Shown here: positions 6,923 to 15,239 of the stretch, piece by piece
Layout: every line of letters begins with the position of its first letter
How positions within the stretch are numbered: position 1 is the stretch's first letter
Position numbers and translations under genes: made by a program
The notes under the pieces: model-generated
Told to the model about the DNA's origin: nothing
Database searches by the model: none
What the model saw: the letters and a program-made list of their open reading frames with translations, nothing else
Origin: Flavobacterium sp. NRK1
GTDB taxonomy: Bacteria > Bacteroidota > Bacteroidia > Flavobacteriales > Flavobacteriaceae
DNA: 64,000 bases
Reading direction: 5' to 3'
NCBI RefSeq assembly: GCF_024054175.1
Contig: NZ_JAMXLA010000001.1
Location: forward strand, 2,484,571 to 2,548,570

Positions 6923-7489
6923 ATGGAGAGTTTATACGGTACCTGGCCGTGGTATGTGTCAGGATTCCTTATTGGGTCAATTATGCTGGCTTTAATCTAT
7001 TTCGGTAAAACTTTTGGAATGTCTTCTAACCTGCGCACTATGTGTACTATTTTAGGAGCGGGAAAATCTACAGAGTTTTTCAGGTTCGACTGGAAATCAC
7101 AACGATGGAACCTTGTCGTTGTGCTTGGTGCGGTGCTTGGCGGCTATATAGCTGTACACTTTTTAAGTGATCCTTCTGTGCATACAGTACAGATTAATCC
7201 TCAAACTGTTACTGAATTACAACGTATGCATATAGATGCACCGGAAGGTAAGCTATTGCCTGATGCGCTAACCAGTGCAGAAGCGTTGCAGTCGCCTAAA
7301 ATTCTAATGATATTATTATTCGGTGGAATATTGGTAGGTTTTGGTACGCGTTATGCCGGCGGATGTACTTCCGGGCATGCTATTACCGGATTAAGTAACC
7401 TACAGCTACCATCGCTTATTGCAGTTATCGGATTTTTTATTGGCGGACTTATTATGTCATGGCTGCTTTTACCTTTATTATTTAATTAA
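6923..7489 (+). CDS. YeeE/YedE family sulfur-compound transporter, first half
   Basis: This 188-residue membrane protein belongs to the YeeE/YedE (DUF395) family, whose members move thiosulfate or related sulfur compounds through the inner membrane, relaying them by conserved cysteines. It has about four hydrophobic helices and the signature FGTRYAGGCTSGHAITGL near residue 140, containing the conserved Cys. The family usually has a longer single chain; here a second half is encoded 10 bases downstream, so the two should form a heteromeric channel. Substrate is inferred from the family. Confidence 0.88.
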   Translation: MESLYGTWPWYVSGFLIGSIMLALIYFGKTFGMSSNLRTMCTILGAGKSTEFFRFDWKSQRWNLVVVLGAVLGGYIAVHFLSDPSVHTVQINPQTVTELQRMHIDAPEGKLLPDALTSAEALQSPKILMILLFGGILVGFGTRYAGGCTSGHAITGLSNLQLPSLIAVIGFFIGGLIMSWLLLPLLFN

Positions 7490-7499
7490 GCTTCTTCTT

Positions 7500-7913
7500 A
7501 TGAAATTTATAAAATTCTTACTTGTTGGTGTGGTGTTTGGTATTGTATTAACCAAATCGGAAGCGGTATCATGGTATCGCATTTACGAGATGTTCCATTT
7601 TCAGTCGTTTCATATGTTTGGTATCATCATGACTGCTGTACTAGTTGGTACTGTAGGTTTACAGATTATTAAACGAAACAATATAAAAGACGTTACAGGG
7701 CAGCCAATAGTTATACCCGATAAGGAAAAAGGTTTTACCAACTATTTAATAGGTGGTATATTATTTGGTCTAGGCTGGGGCCTTGTAGGTACCTGTCCGG
7801 GACCAATGTATATACTTATTGGTGCCGGCTTCTACGGAATTGGTATAGTGCTGCTAGGTGCTTTAGTAGGTACTTACTTTTATGGAGTACTGAAAAGTAA
7901 ATTGCCTCATTAG
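7500..7913 (+). CDS. YeeE/YedE family transporter, second half (DUF6691-like)
   Basis: The 137-residue partner of the preceding gene has four hydrophobic stretches and the repeat-type motif GLGWGLVGTCPGPMYILIG, whose Cys corresponds to the relay Cys in YeeE proteins. The frame is open further upstream to 7419, but that would overlap the previous gene by 71 bases; the ATG at 7500, 10 bases after its stop, starts a normal hydrophobic N-terminus (MKFIKFLLVG). Co-transcribed with the first half. Confidence 0.88.
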   Translation: MKFIKFLLVGVVFGIVLTKSEAVSWYRIYEMFHFQSFHMFGIIMTAVLVGTVGLQIIKRNNIKDVTGQPIVIPDKEKGFTNYLIGGILFGLGWGLVGTCPGPMYILIGAGFYGIGIVLLGALVGTYFYGVLKSKLPH

Positions 7914-7914
7914 G

Positions 7915-8093
7915 ATGAATAAATATAAAGGTATGGCAGTTAATGAAAGATTGTATGTAAGTGTGGTCTTATAGATAAATTTGATTTAGCGGTTAAATAC
8001 AAAGAAATTGAGAAAGTAGAAGCTATTTTATCCGAAGTCGAGCTCGATAAAAAGTTGATTGAACAAATTTTAAAGAGTATTGGTCTAATATAA
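7915..8093 (+). pseudogene. Frameshifted small gene of a conserved Bacteroidetes family
   Basis: An ATG at 7915 (or 7933) reads ...MAVNERLYVS and then stops because the frame shifts. Removing two bases (GT at 7963-7964, part of GTGTGG) joins it to an open frame reading GLIDKFDLAVKYKEIEKVEA and on to a stop at 8091-8093. The joined product would be about 58 residues and resembles small conserved Bacteroidetes proteins that begin NERLYVSGL. A GT duplication, real or a sequencing error, explains the break. The terminator begins right at the restored stop, which supports this being the original gene end. Confidence 0.65.
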
Positions 8094-8130
8094 AAATTGC
8101 CCTTTTAGTTATTCTAAAAGGGCAATTTAT
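8094..8130. terminator. Bidirectional terminator between convergent genes
   Basis: AAATTGCCCTTTTAG pairs perfectly with CTAAAAGGGCAATTT around TTATT. It serves the plus-strand small gene and the minus-strand esterase. Confidence 0.8.
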
Positions 8131-8150
8131 TTATATATATGAAAAAGAGT

Positions 8151-8795
8151 CTATTTATTCAGCCAGTTTACTAAATCATAAAAATTTTGAGGCGCAACAC
8201 CGTGTCCGGCATTATATTCATGGTACTCTACATCAAGACCTAAATTTTTAAGGAATTCCGGTGCTTTGCGTGCCCATTCCACAGGGATAACCTGATCTAC
8301 AACACCATGAGAGATAAAGAACCTTACTTTTGCTGCATCTTCTGCATGCAGGTTTGTTCCAACAATATCCATATTCAGGTAACCGCTTAAAGCCAGAACT
8401 CTTTTTATCTTCTCAGGATAGGTTAGGGCTACAGCGTAACTTAAAATAGCACCCTGACTAAAGCCAACCAGTGTAACATTGTCTTTATCTATAGGATAGG
8501 TGTCAATAAGCTCATCAATAAATTTCACGATAAGGTCGCGAGATTCTATTGCCTGTTTGTCGTCTGAAAATTTATTCATGTCATTATCAAACGTAATGGC
8601 ATACCATGCATTCCCATAAGGGGGAAGCTGATATGGCGCCCTTGCTGACACAATGAAGTACTCATCCGGCAATTGTGCAGCAAATGAAAAAAGATCTTCC
8701 TCGTTACTGCCGTAACCATGTAGCAACAGTAATAAAGGATTTTTTTCCTTTTTTATTTTTGGTTCTCTGATGAGGTGGTATAATGATAAATCCAT
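8151..8795 (-). CDS. Alpha/beta hydrolase, carboxylesterase/phospholipase type
   Basis: A cytosolic serine hydrolase of the Abhydrolase_2 (PF02230) family, 214 residues as expected. The oxyanion region is LLLHGYGSNEED near residue 25, the nucleophile is Ser113 in GFSQGA, the acid is probably Asp167 in GVVDQVIP, and the base is His198 in NAGHGVAP, so the triad is complete. Natural substrates are small carboxyl or lysophospholipid esters in the family; nothing narrows it here. It lies four bases after the DUF4870-like gene and is the last gene of a four-gene minus-strand group. Confidence 0.88.
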   Translation of the reverse strand: MDLSLYHLIREPKIKKEKNPLLLLLHGYGSNEEDLFSFAAQLPDEYFIVSARAPYQLPPYGNAWYAITFDNDMNKFSDDKQAIESRDLIVKFIDELIDTYPIDKDNVTLVGFSQGAILSYAVALTYPEKIKRVLALSGYLNMDIVGTNLHAEDAAKVRFFISHGVVDQVIPVEWARKAPEFLKNLGLDVEYHEYNAGHGVAPQNFYDLVNWLNK

Positions 8796-8799
8796 TTAA

Positions 8800-9141
8800 T
8801 TATAAGCCTTTAAAAAGTTTTTGAAAAAATGGGCCTAACAAAGGAATCAAATTCATTTGTCCCTGAATTGCTCCTATAAAACCATACGTCCAAAGAACAA
8901 AGAAAAATAAGTAAAAAGGACCTGTTACTAACCAGCTGTCAAAGTTCGAAATTGTTGATCCTAATAACATAGATAACAGGGTAAGCCCTAAAGATTGTCT
9001 TATATGGAAAGATGCAAATGCACTTTTCTTTTCAGCATCACTGTTCATTACCATAGCAATAATACAGCCAATAATATGCAGGTATGCAATTATAGCGTTT
9101 GTTTTCCCTTTTTCTAAATCGTTATTCATTGTGTTATTCAT
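8800..9141 (-). CDS. DUF4870/Tic20-like small membrane protein
   Basis: The 113-residue product has a short polar N-terminus and three or four hydrophobic stretches. The HIIGCIIAMVMNSDAEKKSAFASFHIRQSLGL region matches the pattern of DUF4870/Tic20-like proteins, often named import component proteins in Bacteroidetes. Transport activity has not been shown for such proteins as far as I know. Its start overlaps the end of the dihydroorotase-like gene by eight bases (9134-9141), so the two are translationally linked. Confidence 0.7.
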   Translation of the reverse strand: MNNTMNNDLEKGKTNAIIAYLHIIGCIIAMVMNSDAEKKSAFASFHIRQSLGLTLLSMLLGSTISNFDSWLVTGPFYLFFFVLWTYGFIGAIQGQMNLIPLLGPFFQKLFKGL

Positions 9142-10387
9142 TCAATAGTAATTTTCCCTGATTGTAAATACCGTATGCTTTTCCTTTAAGTGCTAAACCA
9201 AGAAATGCTGAGTTCTTTGATTTTGATTTGATATCAGCTTTGCTAAAAGTCCAGTGTGTATCAGGATTAAATAATGTAAACGATGCTACAGAATCTTCAG
9301 CAATATCATGATTGGCAAAACCAAAAACAATTTTACCTGCTGTAAATTTCTCTACAATTACCTCTAGCGGAAGTATGGTCTGTAATGCACCAAATGCACT
9401 TTCAAAACCTATAGTACCGTCTTTAGCCAAGTCAAATTCCAGTTTTTTATTCTCTATGTCAATAGGGTTGTGGTCAGAGGTTATAATATCAATTGTGCCA
9501 TCCAGTACCGCGTCTATAAGTATTTTTCTTTCTGCATCCGGGCGTAGTGGAGGCATTACTTTATAGCGTGTATCAAAATCGGTAAGTACTTCATCAGTAA
9601 GTATTAAATTATGTATTGCAACGCTACAGGTAACATTAAGTCCTTTAGCTTTGGCTTCACGTATAAGTTGAACCGATTTAGCTGTAGAAACCGTAGGAAT
9701 ATGCATTTTACCCCCCGTATATTCTAATAGGTACAGGTTACGTGCAATTTGAAGTTCTTCAGCAAGTGCAGGGATACCTTTTAAGCCTAATCTCGTGCTT
9801 ACAATACCTTCGTGAACAACACCTTTACCTTTTATGTTGCTGTCCTGTGCAAAAGCAATTACCAGTCCGTTAAAGTCCTGAACATATTGCAGTGCAATTT
9901 TTAAAATACCTGCATCGGTAATAGATTTGTTATAGTCTCCAAAAGCAATCGCTCCGGCATTTTTCATATCAAAAAGCTCGGCAATATCTTTACCTTCACT
10001 ATTTTTTGTTAATGCCCCTATAGGGTGAAGCTTTGTAGCAGCATGTGCCGATTTGCTCAGTAAAAAATTAATATCCGCCTGTCTTTCGGCTATAGGATTA
10101 CCGGTTGGCTGTAATGCAATATCTGTAAAACCGCTTTGTGCTGCAACATCAAGTCCGTTTGCAATGGTTTCCCTGTCTTCATAACCCGGTTCGCCAAGGC
10201 TTACAGAGCTGTCAAACCATCCTTTAGAAATATGTAGGTTATCAAGTTCTATTGTTTCAAAATCATCTGCCTTGATGTTTTTGCCTATCTTTTTAATAAT
10301 GCCGCCTTCAACCTGTATGTCAACAGCCTGTTTATGAAACGGACTGTTTTTATCTATAATAATGGCGTTTTTAAATATCAGGTTCAT
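9134..10387 (-). CDS. Dihydroorotase homologue lacking the HxH metal motif (probably non-catalytic)
   Basis: The 417-residue chain aligns throughout with type I dihydroorotase (pyrimidine synthesis: carbamoyl aspartate to dihydroorotate). The metal-binding strand that normally reads D-x-H-V-H-L-R-E-P-G reads DSSVSLGEPG here (about residues 59-68), so both His ligands are Ser and the substrate-binding Arg is Gly. The HVST region is TVST and PHHL is IHNL; TSDHNP is retained. This pattern fits the inactive PyrC-like subunits that support aspartate transcarbamoylase in some bacteria. It overlaps the BatA/vWA gene by four bases and the DUF4870-like gene by eight. A catalytic pyrC should exist elsewhere in the genome. 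Confidence 0.85.
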   Translation of the reverse strand: MNLIFKNAIIIDKNSPFHKQAVDIQVEGGIIKKIGKNIKADDFETIELDNLHISKGWFDSSVSLGEPGYEDRETIANGLDVAAQSGFTDIALQPTGNPIAERQADINFLLSKSAHAATKLHPIGALTKNSEGKDIAELFDMKNAGAIAFGDYNKSITDAGILKIALQYVQDFNGLVIAFAQDSNIKGKGVVHEGIVSTRLGLKGIPALAEELQIARNLYLLEYTGGKMHIPTVSTAKSVQLIREAKAKGLNVTCSVAIHNLILTDEVLTDFDTRYKVMPPLRPDAERKILIDAVLDGTIDIITSDHNPIDIENKKLEFDLAKDGTIGFESAFGALQTILPLEVIVEKFTAGKIVFGFANHDIAEDSVASFTLFNPDTHWTFSKADIKSKSKNSAFLGLALKGKAYGIYNQGKLLLNE

Positions 10388-12312
10388 TTTATAAATTTTT
10401 GAATAAAAAGTTCAACTAACAGGAAAATCAATGTGCCTATAATGAACCATTTCCATAGTTCGTTGGCTGTTCTCTCCGATTTAATATCGTTATATACCGT
10501 AGCTACCGAATCGGCTTTGGTAAAATTATCTGCAAGAGCTTTGTTTTGCAGGGCAAGATTACTTTCCGTCCTTGCATGGTTAAAGCTTATGTTTTTAAGT
10601 ATCTGATTGCTTTTATACACTGCATAATTACCTGCTTCGTCAGGATAATCGCCAAAAGACAGCTTTACTTTATTATTTAATAATTGCTGCATCGGTATAA
10701 AGTCTGAAGTCTCATTTTTTACGGTCAGCACTTCATCTTTAGATAGTAAGGCATCCAATAACAAACTTTTATTTTCGCCAATGGTTAAGGCACTAATTCC
10801 TGTTTTTCCGTTGTTTTGTGCCATATTGTTAAAGGTAGGCACTATAAGCGGCGAATTTTGGAAATTACTGTTTGTTTTATTTATAGGTGCTGTAAAAATA
10901 TATACATTACCAAGTTTGTTGCTTATTGAAGCAAGGAAAGGAGTTTGGTCATCATAGCTAAGCACAGATAATGCATTTCCGTTTAATGTAAACCCTGTAT
11001 TTACTTTTGGATACTGAAAATTAACTACTTTCTTTTCAAAAACTGTAGCATATAAAGGATGACTAAAAGCAATTTTGGTAATTTGCCTTTCATTGCTGTT
11101 AAGGCTTTTAAACTGGCTTCCGCCAAATATAGCCATAAGGCTGTTCAGGTTTTGCAGACTGCTGTCAGATGCTGGTATTATTACAACATTACCGCCTTTT
11201 GCATAAAATGTTTTAAGCGTTGTTATAAGTGCCTGAGGTATATCTTTAATCTCGTTCAGAATTATGGCATCCTGCTTCTCAAGAATATTATAATCAAGTG
11301 TTCTCAGTTCCGCAGAAGTAAAATTAAAATCATCTTCTGTATAGATCCTTGAAAGGAAATTATTTTTAGCGGCATCGCCAATAGCAATTACATTAGATTT
11401 TTCAGGTTTGGAAATACTGAAATAATAGTTGTTGTCATAATCTAGGCTATTATCATTTATTGAAACATAACCATGAAAATCTTTTTTAGGAATAGTAAAC
11501 GTACCTGATTTTTTTGGAGTGTCAAATTTTATAATAGTCTTAGCTGTAAGGTCTTTTCCGTTGTATAAGGCAATAGGTACGTCATTTTTAATATCACCGT
11601 AGGCTTCCATGTTTACTTTAATCTCATAAAAGTTGTCCATTACCTGAGAGATATAAACGCTGTCTATAGCTATGTTTGCTGTGTTTTCTGCTTCCGGAAT
11701 AATAAAATAGGCGGGGGTAGTGGTATTGAGTTTACTTAAATCTTTGCTATCAAGGTTAACGGCATCGGTAATAATTACAACATCTTTACCGGTATCAGGA
11801 TTTTTAGAATAGGCTTTGGTTAAAAGAAAATCCGGTCGAAAAGGAATATCACTGTATTTTATATTCTGCAGGTCTTTTTGTATCGATTTTACATCGGTGT
11901 CCCACCAGGCGTTTGTATTTGTTATAAGCGAAAACTGCTGGTCTTCTGGAGTGTTTTCAAGAATGTCCTGTACTGCACGTTTGAGTAATTCACCTTTACT
12001 GCCTTTGGCCTGCATAGAGAATGAATTATCAAGTAAAATAACCATTTCATTACCTTTATTATCATCGTCTTTTGCTTTAAAAAAGGGCTGTGCAAATGAA
12101 ATAATAAGGCAGGTTAATAGCAGGAGGCGAACCGCAAGTAAAAGCCATTTTTTTATGGTTGAGCTTTTACGGGTCTGCATGCTCAGTTCCTTCAGGAAAC
12201 GTACATTGGTAAAATATTCTTTTTGGAAACGGCGCAATTGAAACAAATGAACCAATATGGGAATTGCAAGCAGGAAAAGAAAGTATAGAATTTCCGGGTG
12301 TTTGAACTGCAT
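10384..12312 (-). CDS. BatA/vWA domain membrane protein
   Basis: The N-terminus (MQFKHPEILYFLFLLAIPILVHLFQLRRF) is the double-transmembrane N-terminal domain typical of BatA-type proteins in Bacteroidetes. A von Willebrand A-like domain follows from about residue 90, with the metal-site start LLDNSFSM matching DxSxS. The central region is extracytoplasmic and beta-rich, and a final hydrophobic helix at about 620-640 precedes a basic tail. BatA-family proteins have been linked to oxygen tolerance, but the mechanism is unknown. It is the first gene of a tightly overlapping minus-strand operon. Length of 642 is normal for this architecture. Confidence 0.85.
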   Translation of the reverse strand: MQFKHPEILYFLFLLAIPILVHLFQLRRFQKEYFTNVRFLKELSMQTRKSSTIKKWLLLAVRLLLLTCLIISFAQPFFKAKDDDNKGNEMVILLDNSFSMQAKGSKGELLKRAVQDILENTPEDQQFSLITNTNAWWDTDVKSIQKDLQNIKYSDIPFRPDFLLTKAYSKNPDTGKDVVIITDAVNLDSKDLSKLNTTTPAYFIIPEAENTANIAIDSVYISQVMDNFYEIKVNMEAYGDIKNDVPIALYNGKDLTAKTIIKFDTPKKSGTFTIPKKDFHGYVSINDNSLDYDNNYYFSISKPEKSNVIAIGDAAKNNFLSRIYTEDDFNFTSAELRTLDYNILEKQDAIILNEIKDIPQALITTLKTFYAKGGNVVIIPASDSSLQNLNSLMAIFGGSQFKSLNSNERQITKIAFSHPLYATVFEKKVVNFQYPKVNTGFTLNGNALSVLSYDDQTPFLASISNKLGNVYIFTAPINKTNSNFQNSPLIVPTFNNMAQNNGKTGISALTIGENKSLLLDALLSKDEVLTVKNETSDFIPMQQLLNNKVKLSFGDYPDEAGNYAVYKSNQILKNISFNHARTESNLALQNKALADNFTKADSVATVYNDIKSERTANELWKWFIIGTLIFLLVELFIQKFIK

Positions 12313-12402
12313 TCGTTTGAAAGTTTGTCAAAAATACAAATTTTTATTCTAAACCGCATAGCAAATACGCCCGATAAATTTTACATACATAGTTAAATGG
12401 TT

Positions 12403-12410
12403 TACTTTTG
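12403..12410 (+). promoter_or_regulatory. -7 promoter element of the lactonase gene
   Basis: TACTTTTG fits TAnnTTTG, 11 bases upstream of the first ATG and 20 upstream of the second. This spacing slightly favours translation from 12431. Confidence 0.4.
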
Positions 12411-12421
12411 TTCAGATCAAA

Positions 12422-13537
12422 ATGCAAATAATGAAAATAATAAAATTTCTACTATTGGCTGTATGTATGAATGCCAGCGCACAGGACAATTATAACCTTG
12501 TTATTGGTACTTATACCAATGCATGTGAGAGTAAGGGTATTTATGTGTATGATTTTAATGTAAATACACTCAGTTTTAAAGAGAAAAACAGTACAGATGG
12601 AGTAATAAACCCGAGCTATTTAACCGTAAATAAAGAGAATAATGTAATTTACAGTGTAAATGAAAATGGTGACAAAAGCAATGTGAGCGCCTTTAAATAT
12701 ACTCCCAGTAGTGGAAAGCTGCAGCAGCTTAATAAAAGAGATTCTGAAGGTGCAGATCCATGCTATATTATTAATGACGATAAAAATGTAATTGTAGCAA
12801 ATTATACGGGCGGAAGTATAACCGTTTTTGGTAAAAAGAATGATGGCAGCCTTACCGATTCCAAACAAGTTATAAAACATAAAGGGAATAGTGTAAATAA
12901 AGACCGTCAGGAGAAAGCCCATGTTCACATGGTTTATTTTTCACCCGATAAAAAGTATGTATTTTCGAATGACCTGGGTACTGATAAAATTTATATTTAT
13001 AAGTATAATCCTGACGGAGATGATAAAACCCTTGTTTTAAAAGAAACTATTGACGTTAAGGCCGGAAGCGGACCACGGCATCTTGCTTTTAACCCTAATG
13101 GTATTTTTATTTATCTATTAAATGAGCTTACAGCTTCCTTAAATGTTTACAGTTATATAAACGATAAAGTTGAATTGATACAGGAAACCAGCCTTACAAC
13201 AAAAGATTGTACAGATGCTAATGGTGCTGCTCATATATCTTTTTCTAATGACGGAAAGTATTTATATGCTACCAACAGAGGAGAGGCAAATACTATTACT
13301 GTTTTTAAAGTACATTCAAACGGAATGCTAAACCAGGTACAGCAAATTGGAACAATGGGTGAAGGTCCGCGAAATTTTGTAATTGGCCCTGCAGATAATT
13401 ATTTGTTACTGGCTAATCAGAACTCTAACAACATCATTATTTTTAAAAGAGACAAAACTACAGGTTTGCTAACAGATACGGGTAAGAAGATTGATATATG
13501 CTCACCAGTGTGTCTTGTATTTACGCCTAATAAATAA
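12422..13537 (+). CDS. Lactonase family seven-bladed beta-propeller protein, secreted
   Basis: This is a member of the 6-phosphogluconolactonase-like (Lactonase, PF10282) family, which hydrolyses cyclic sugar lactones such as 6-phosphogluconolactone. Repeated blades are visible (YLTVNKENNVIYSVNE, FSPDKKYVFSNDLGTDKIYIY, GSGPRHLAFNPNG, GEGPRNFVIGP). The N-terminus is a signal peptide ending near ASAQ, so this protein is exported; a periplasmic location makes a role in the cytosolic pentose phosphate pathway unlikely, and a sugar-lactone role outside is an inference. Two ATGs (12422 and 12431) are possible; the second gives a cleaner signal peptide. A sugar transporter follows on the same strand after a terminator. 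Confidence 0.85.
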   Translation: MQIMKIIKFLLLAVCMNASAQDNYNLVIGTYTNACESKGIYVYDFNVNTLSFKEKNSTDGVINPSYLTVNKENNVIYSVNENGDKSNVSAFKYTPSSGKLQQLNKRDSEGADPCYIINDDKNVIVANYTGGSITVFGKKNDGSLTDSKQVIKHKGNSVNKDRQEKAHVHMVYFSPDKKYVFSNDLGTDKIYIYKYNPDGDDKTLVLKETIDVKAGSGPRHLAFNPNGIFIYLLNELTASLNVYSYINDKVELIQETSLTTKDCTDANGAAHISFSNDGKYLYATNRGEANTITVFKVHSNGMLNQVQQIGTMGEGPRNFVIGPADNYLLLANQNSNNIIIFKRDKTTGLLTDTGKKIDICSPVCLVFTPNK

Positions 13538-13591
13538 ATTTTAATGCTTTATATAGCATTTACCACGTTTTCGTATTTCATTTTTATTACT

Positions 13592-13624
13592 ATAATGGCT
13601 TTTTTTATATAAAAATGCCATTAT
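13592..13624. other. Imperfect inverted repeat in the lactonase-transporter gap
   Basis: ATAATGGC and GCCATTAT flank a T/A-rich core that can extend the stem. It lies 55 bases after the lactonase stop and may be a first terminator or an mRNA-stabilising hairpin. Confidence 0.35.
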
Positions 13625-13633
13625 TTATATATT

Positions 13634-13670
13634 AGGGTATTGAATTATTTTCAATGCCCTTATTTTTTTT
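13634..13670 (+). terminator. Terminator after the lactonase gene
   Basis: AGGGTATTGAA pairs with TTCAATGCCCT (one T-G pair) around TTATT, followed by TTATTTTTTTT. This separates the lactonase from the transporter. Confidence 0.75.
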
Positions 13671-13750
13671 AGAATAATTTAAAAGTTATTTAACAGTAAG
13701 GCTAATACCTATTAAATTTATAATTTGTGCGTCCAAAATAACATCTATTA

Positions 13751-15175
13751 ATGAATACTACAACACAAAAGAATCAGGGCACAAATTATACTGTTCCCCT
13801 GATTACCATTACACTTTTATTTTTCATGTGGGGTTTTATTACCTGTATGAATGACATATTGATACCTTATCTTAAAAAACTGTTCCAGCTTACCTTCTTT
13901 GAATCTATGCTTGTGCAGTTTTGTTTTTTTGGAGCTTACTTTTTAGGCTCACTGGCTTATTTTCTTGTTTCCTATTTTTACGGAGATCCTGTTAATAAAA
14001 TAGGTTACAAAAAGGGTATTATAAGCGGTATTATTGTTTCAGCATTAGGTTGCGTATTGTTTTATCCGGCTGCTACATTTTCAGCTTACGGATTATTTTT
14101 AGGTGCGCTTTTCGTTTTAGGGCTTGGCTTTACCATTCTTCAAATTACAGCGAATGCCTATGTTTCACTTTTAGGCACAGAAGACAGTGCATCGAGCCGG
14201 TTAAATATGACACAGGCATTCAATGCTTTTGGTACTACAATAGCACCAATATTAGGAGGTTTCCTTATATTTGGATCAAGTGCAGACCATGAGATTACTG
14301 CCGAAGCTACTCGTATTCCATATGTGGTATTTGCAGGTATCCTTTTATTAGTAGCACTGCTTATTTATAACGTAAAGCTTCCATCATTTCAGGCGGAAGA
14401 AGAAGTAGAAACTAAAGGTCTTGGAGCTTTAAAATTCCCACAGCTTAAACTGGGTGTTCTTGGTATTTTCTGCTATGTGGGTGGAGAGGTAGCTGTAGGA
14501 AGCTTTATTATTAGTTTCCTTGAAAAGGATTATATAATGGGCCTGAGTGAGGCAGTAAGTAAAAACTACCTGGCAATGTATTGGGGTGGCGCTATGATAG
14601 GACGATTTTTGGGAGCTATATCGTTAAGCCACAGCATGAGTCAGGCTAAAAAATCATTATTAATGATTGTTACTGCTGCACTTGTCTTCCTTTTAATTTA
14701 CAGTATTGTAGATCTTACATTTGCTCAAATGAGTTTCTTCCTAGTATTCCTTGCGCTAAATTTTGTAGCATTTATGATAGGTAAATCAGCACCTGCAAGA
14801 ACGCTTGCTGTATTTGCAGCTATAAATGTTACACTATTGTTATCTGCTATGTTCAATCAGGGCGAAATGGCTATGTATAGTATATTAGGTATTGGTATCT
14901 TTAATTCAATCATGTTCTCCAATATTTATACATTAGGTATATCAGGACTTGGGAAATATACCAGTCAGGGTTCATCATTACTTGTAATGGCAATTTTAGG
15001 CGGGGCGCTTGTTCCGGTTATTCAGGGAGCCATTGCCGATTCTGATCCTGTATATGGAGTTCAGCATTCGTTTGTAGTGCCTGTACTGTGTTACTGTTAT
15101 GTGCTTTTCTTTGGGATATATTGTTCACGCAAATTAAAAGATGTTGAGCATGCCACGAACACTGCCGGACATTAA
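13751..15175 (+). CDS. FucP-type sugar MFS transporter
   Basis: A complete 474-residue, about 12-helix transporter of the fucose/glucose-galactose permease branch of the major facilitator superfamily, importing a sugar by proton symport. Family marks are FMWGFITCMNDILIPYLK in helix 1, the ITANAYVSLLG motif in helix 4 followed by SRLNMTQAFNAFGTTIAP, and SGLGKYTSQGSSLLVM near the C-terminus. It is a paralogue of the truncated gene at the left edge of the window. No sugar-catabolic enzyme is adjacent except possibly the upstream lactonase, so the substrate is not assignable. A long perfect hairpin follows the stop. Confidence 0.92.
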   Translation: MNTTTQKNQGTNYTVPLITITLLFFMWGFITCMNDILIPYLKKLFQLTFFESMLVQFCFFGAYFLGSLAYFLVSYFYGDPVNKIGYKKGIISGIIVSALGCVLFYPAATFSAYGLFLGALFVLGLGFTILQITANAYVSLLGTEDSASSRLNMTQAFNAFGTTIAPILGGFLIFGSSADHEITAEATRIPYVVFAGILLLVALLIYNVKLPSFQAEEEVETKGLGALKFPQLKLGVLGIFCYVGGEVAVGSFIISFLEKDYIMGLSEAVSKNYLAMYWGGAMIGRFLGAISLSHSMSQAKKSLLMIVTAALVFLLIYSIVDLTFAQMSFFLVFLALNFVAFMIGKSAPARTLAVFAAINVTLLLSAMFNQGEMAMYSILGIGIFNSIMFSNIYTLGISGLGKYTSQGSSLLVMAILGGALVPVIQGAIADSDPVYGVQHSFVVPVLCYCYVLFFGIYCSRKLKDVEHATNTAGH

Positions 15176-15190
15176 ACAAAAAATCTCTTT

Positions 15191-15232
15191 ATAAAAGAAG
15201 TGCTGTATCACATGATACAGCACTTCTTTTAT
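15191..15232. terminator. Long bidirectional terminator
   Basis: A perfect 20-base inverted repeat (arms 15191-15210 and 15213-15232) separated by two bases, with T tracts at both ends. It lies between the convergent transporter and helicase genes, eight bases from the helicase stop. Confidence 0.85.
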
Positions 15233-15239
15233 AAATATT

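Noticed and set aside
7419..7499. Upstream start for the second YeeE/YedE gene
   Set aside because: It would overlap the preceding gene by 71 bases; the ATG at 7500 follows its stop by 10 bases and gives a normal N-terminus.
13592..13624. First inverted repeat after the lactonase as a terminator
   Set aside because: It is followed by no clean T run; the second hairpin (13634-13660) is much stronger, so I listed the first only as an inverted repeat.
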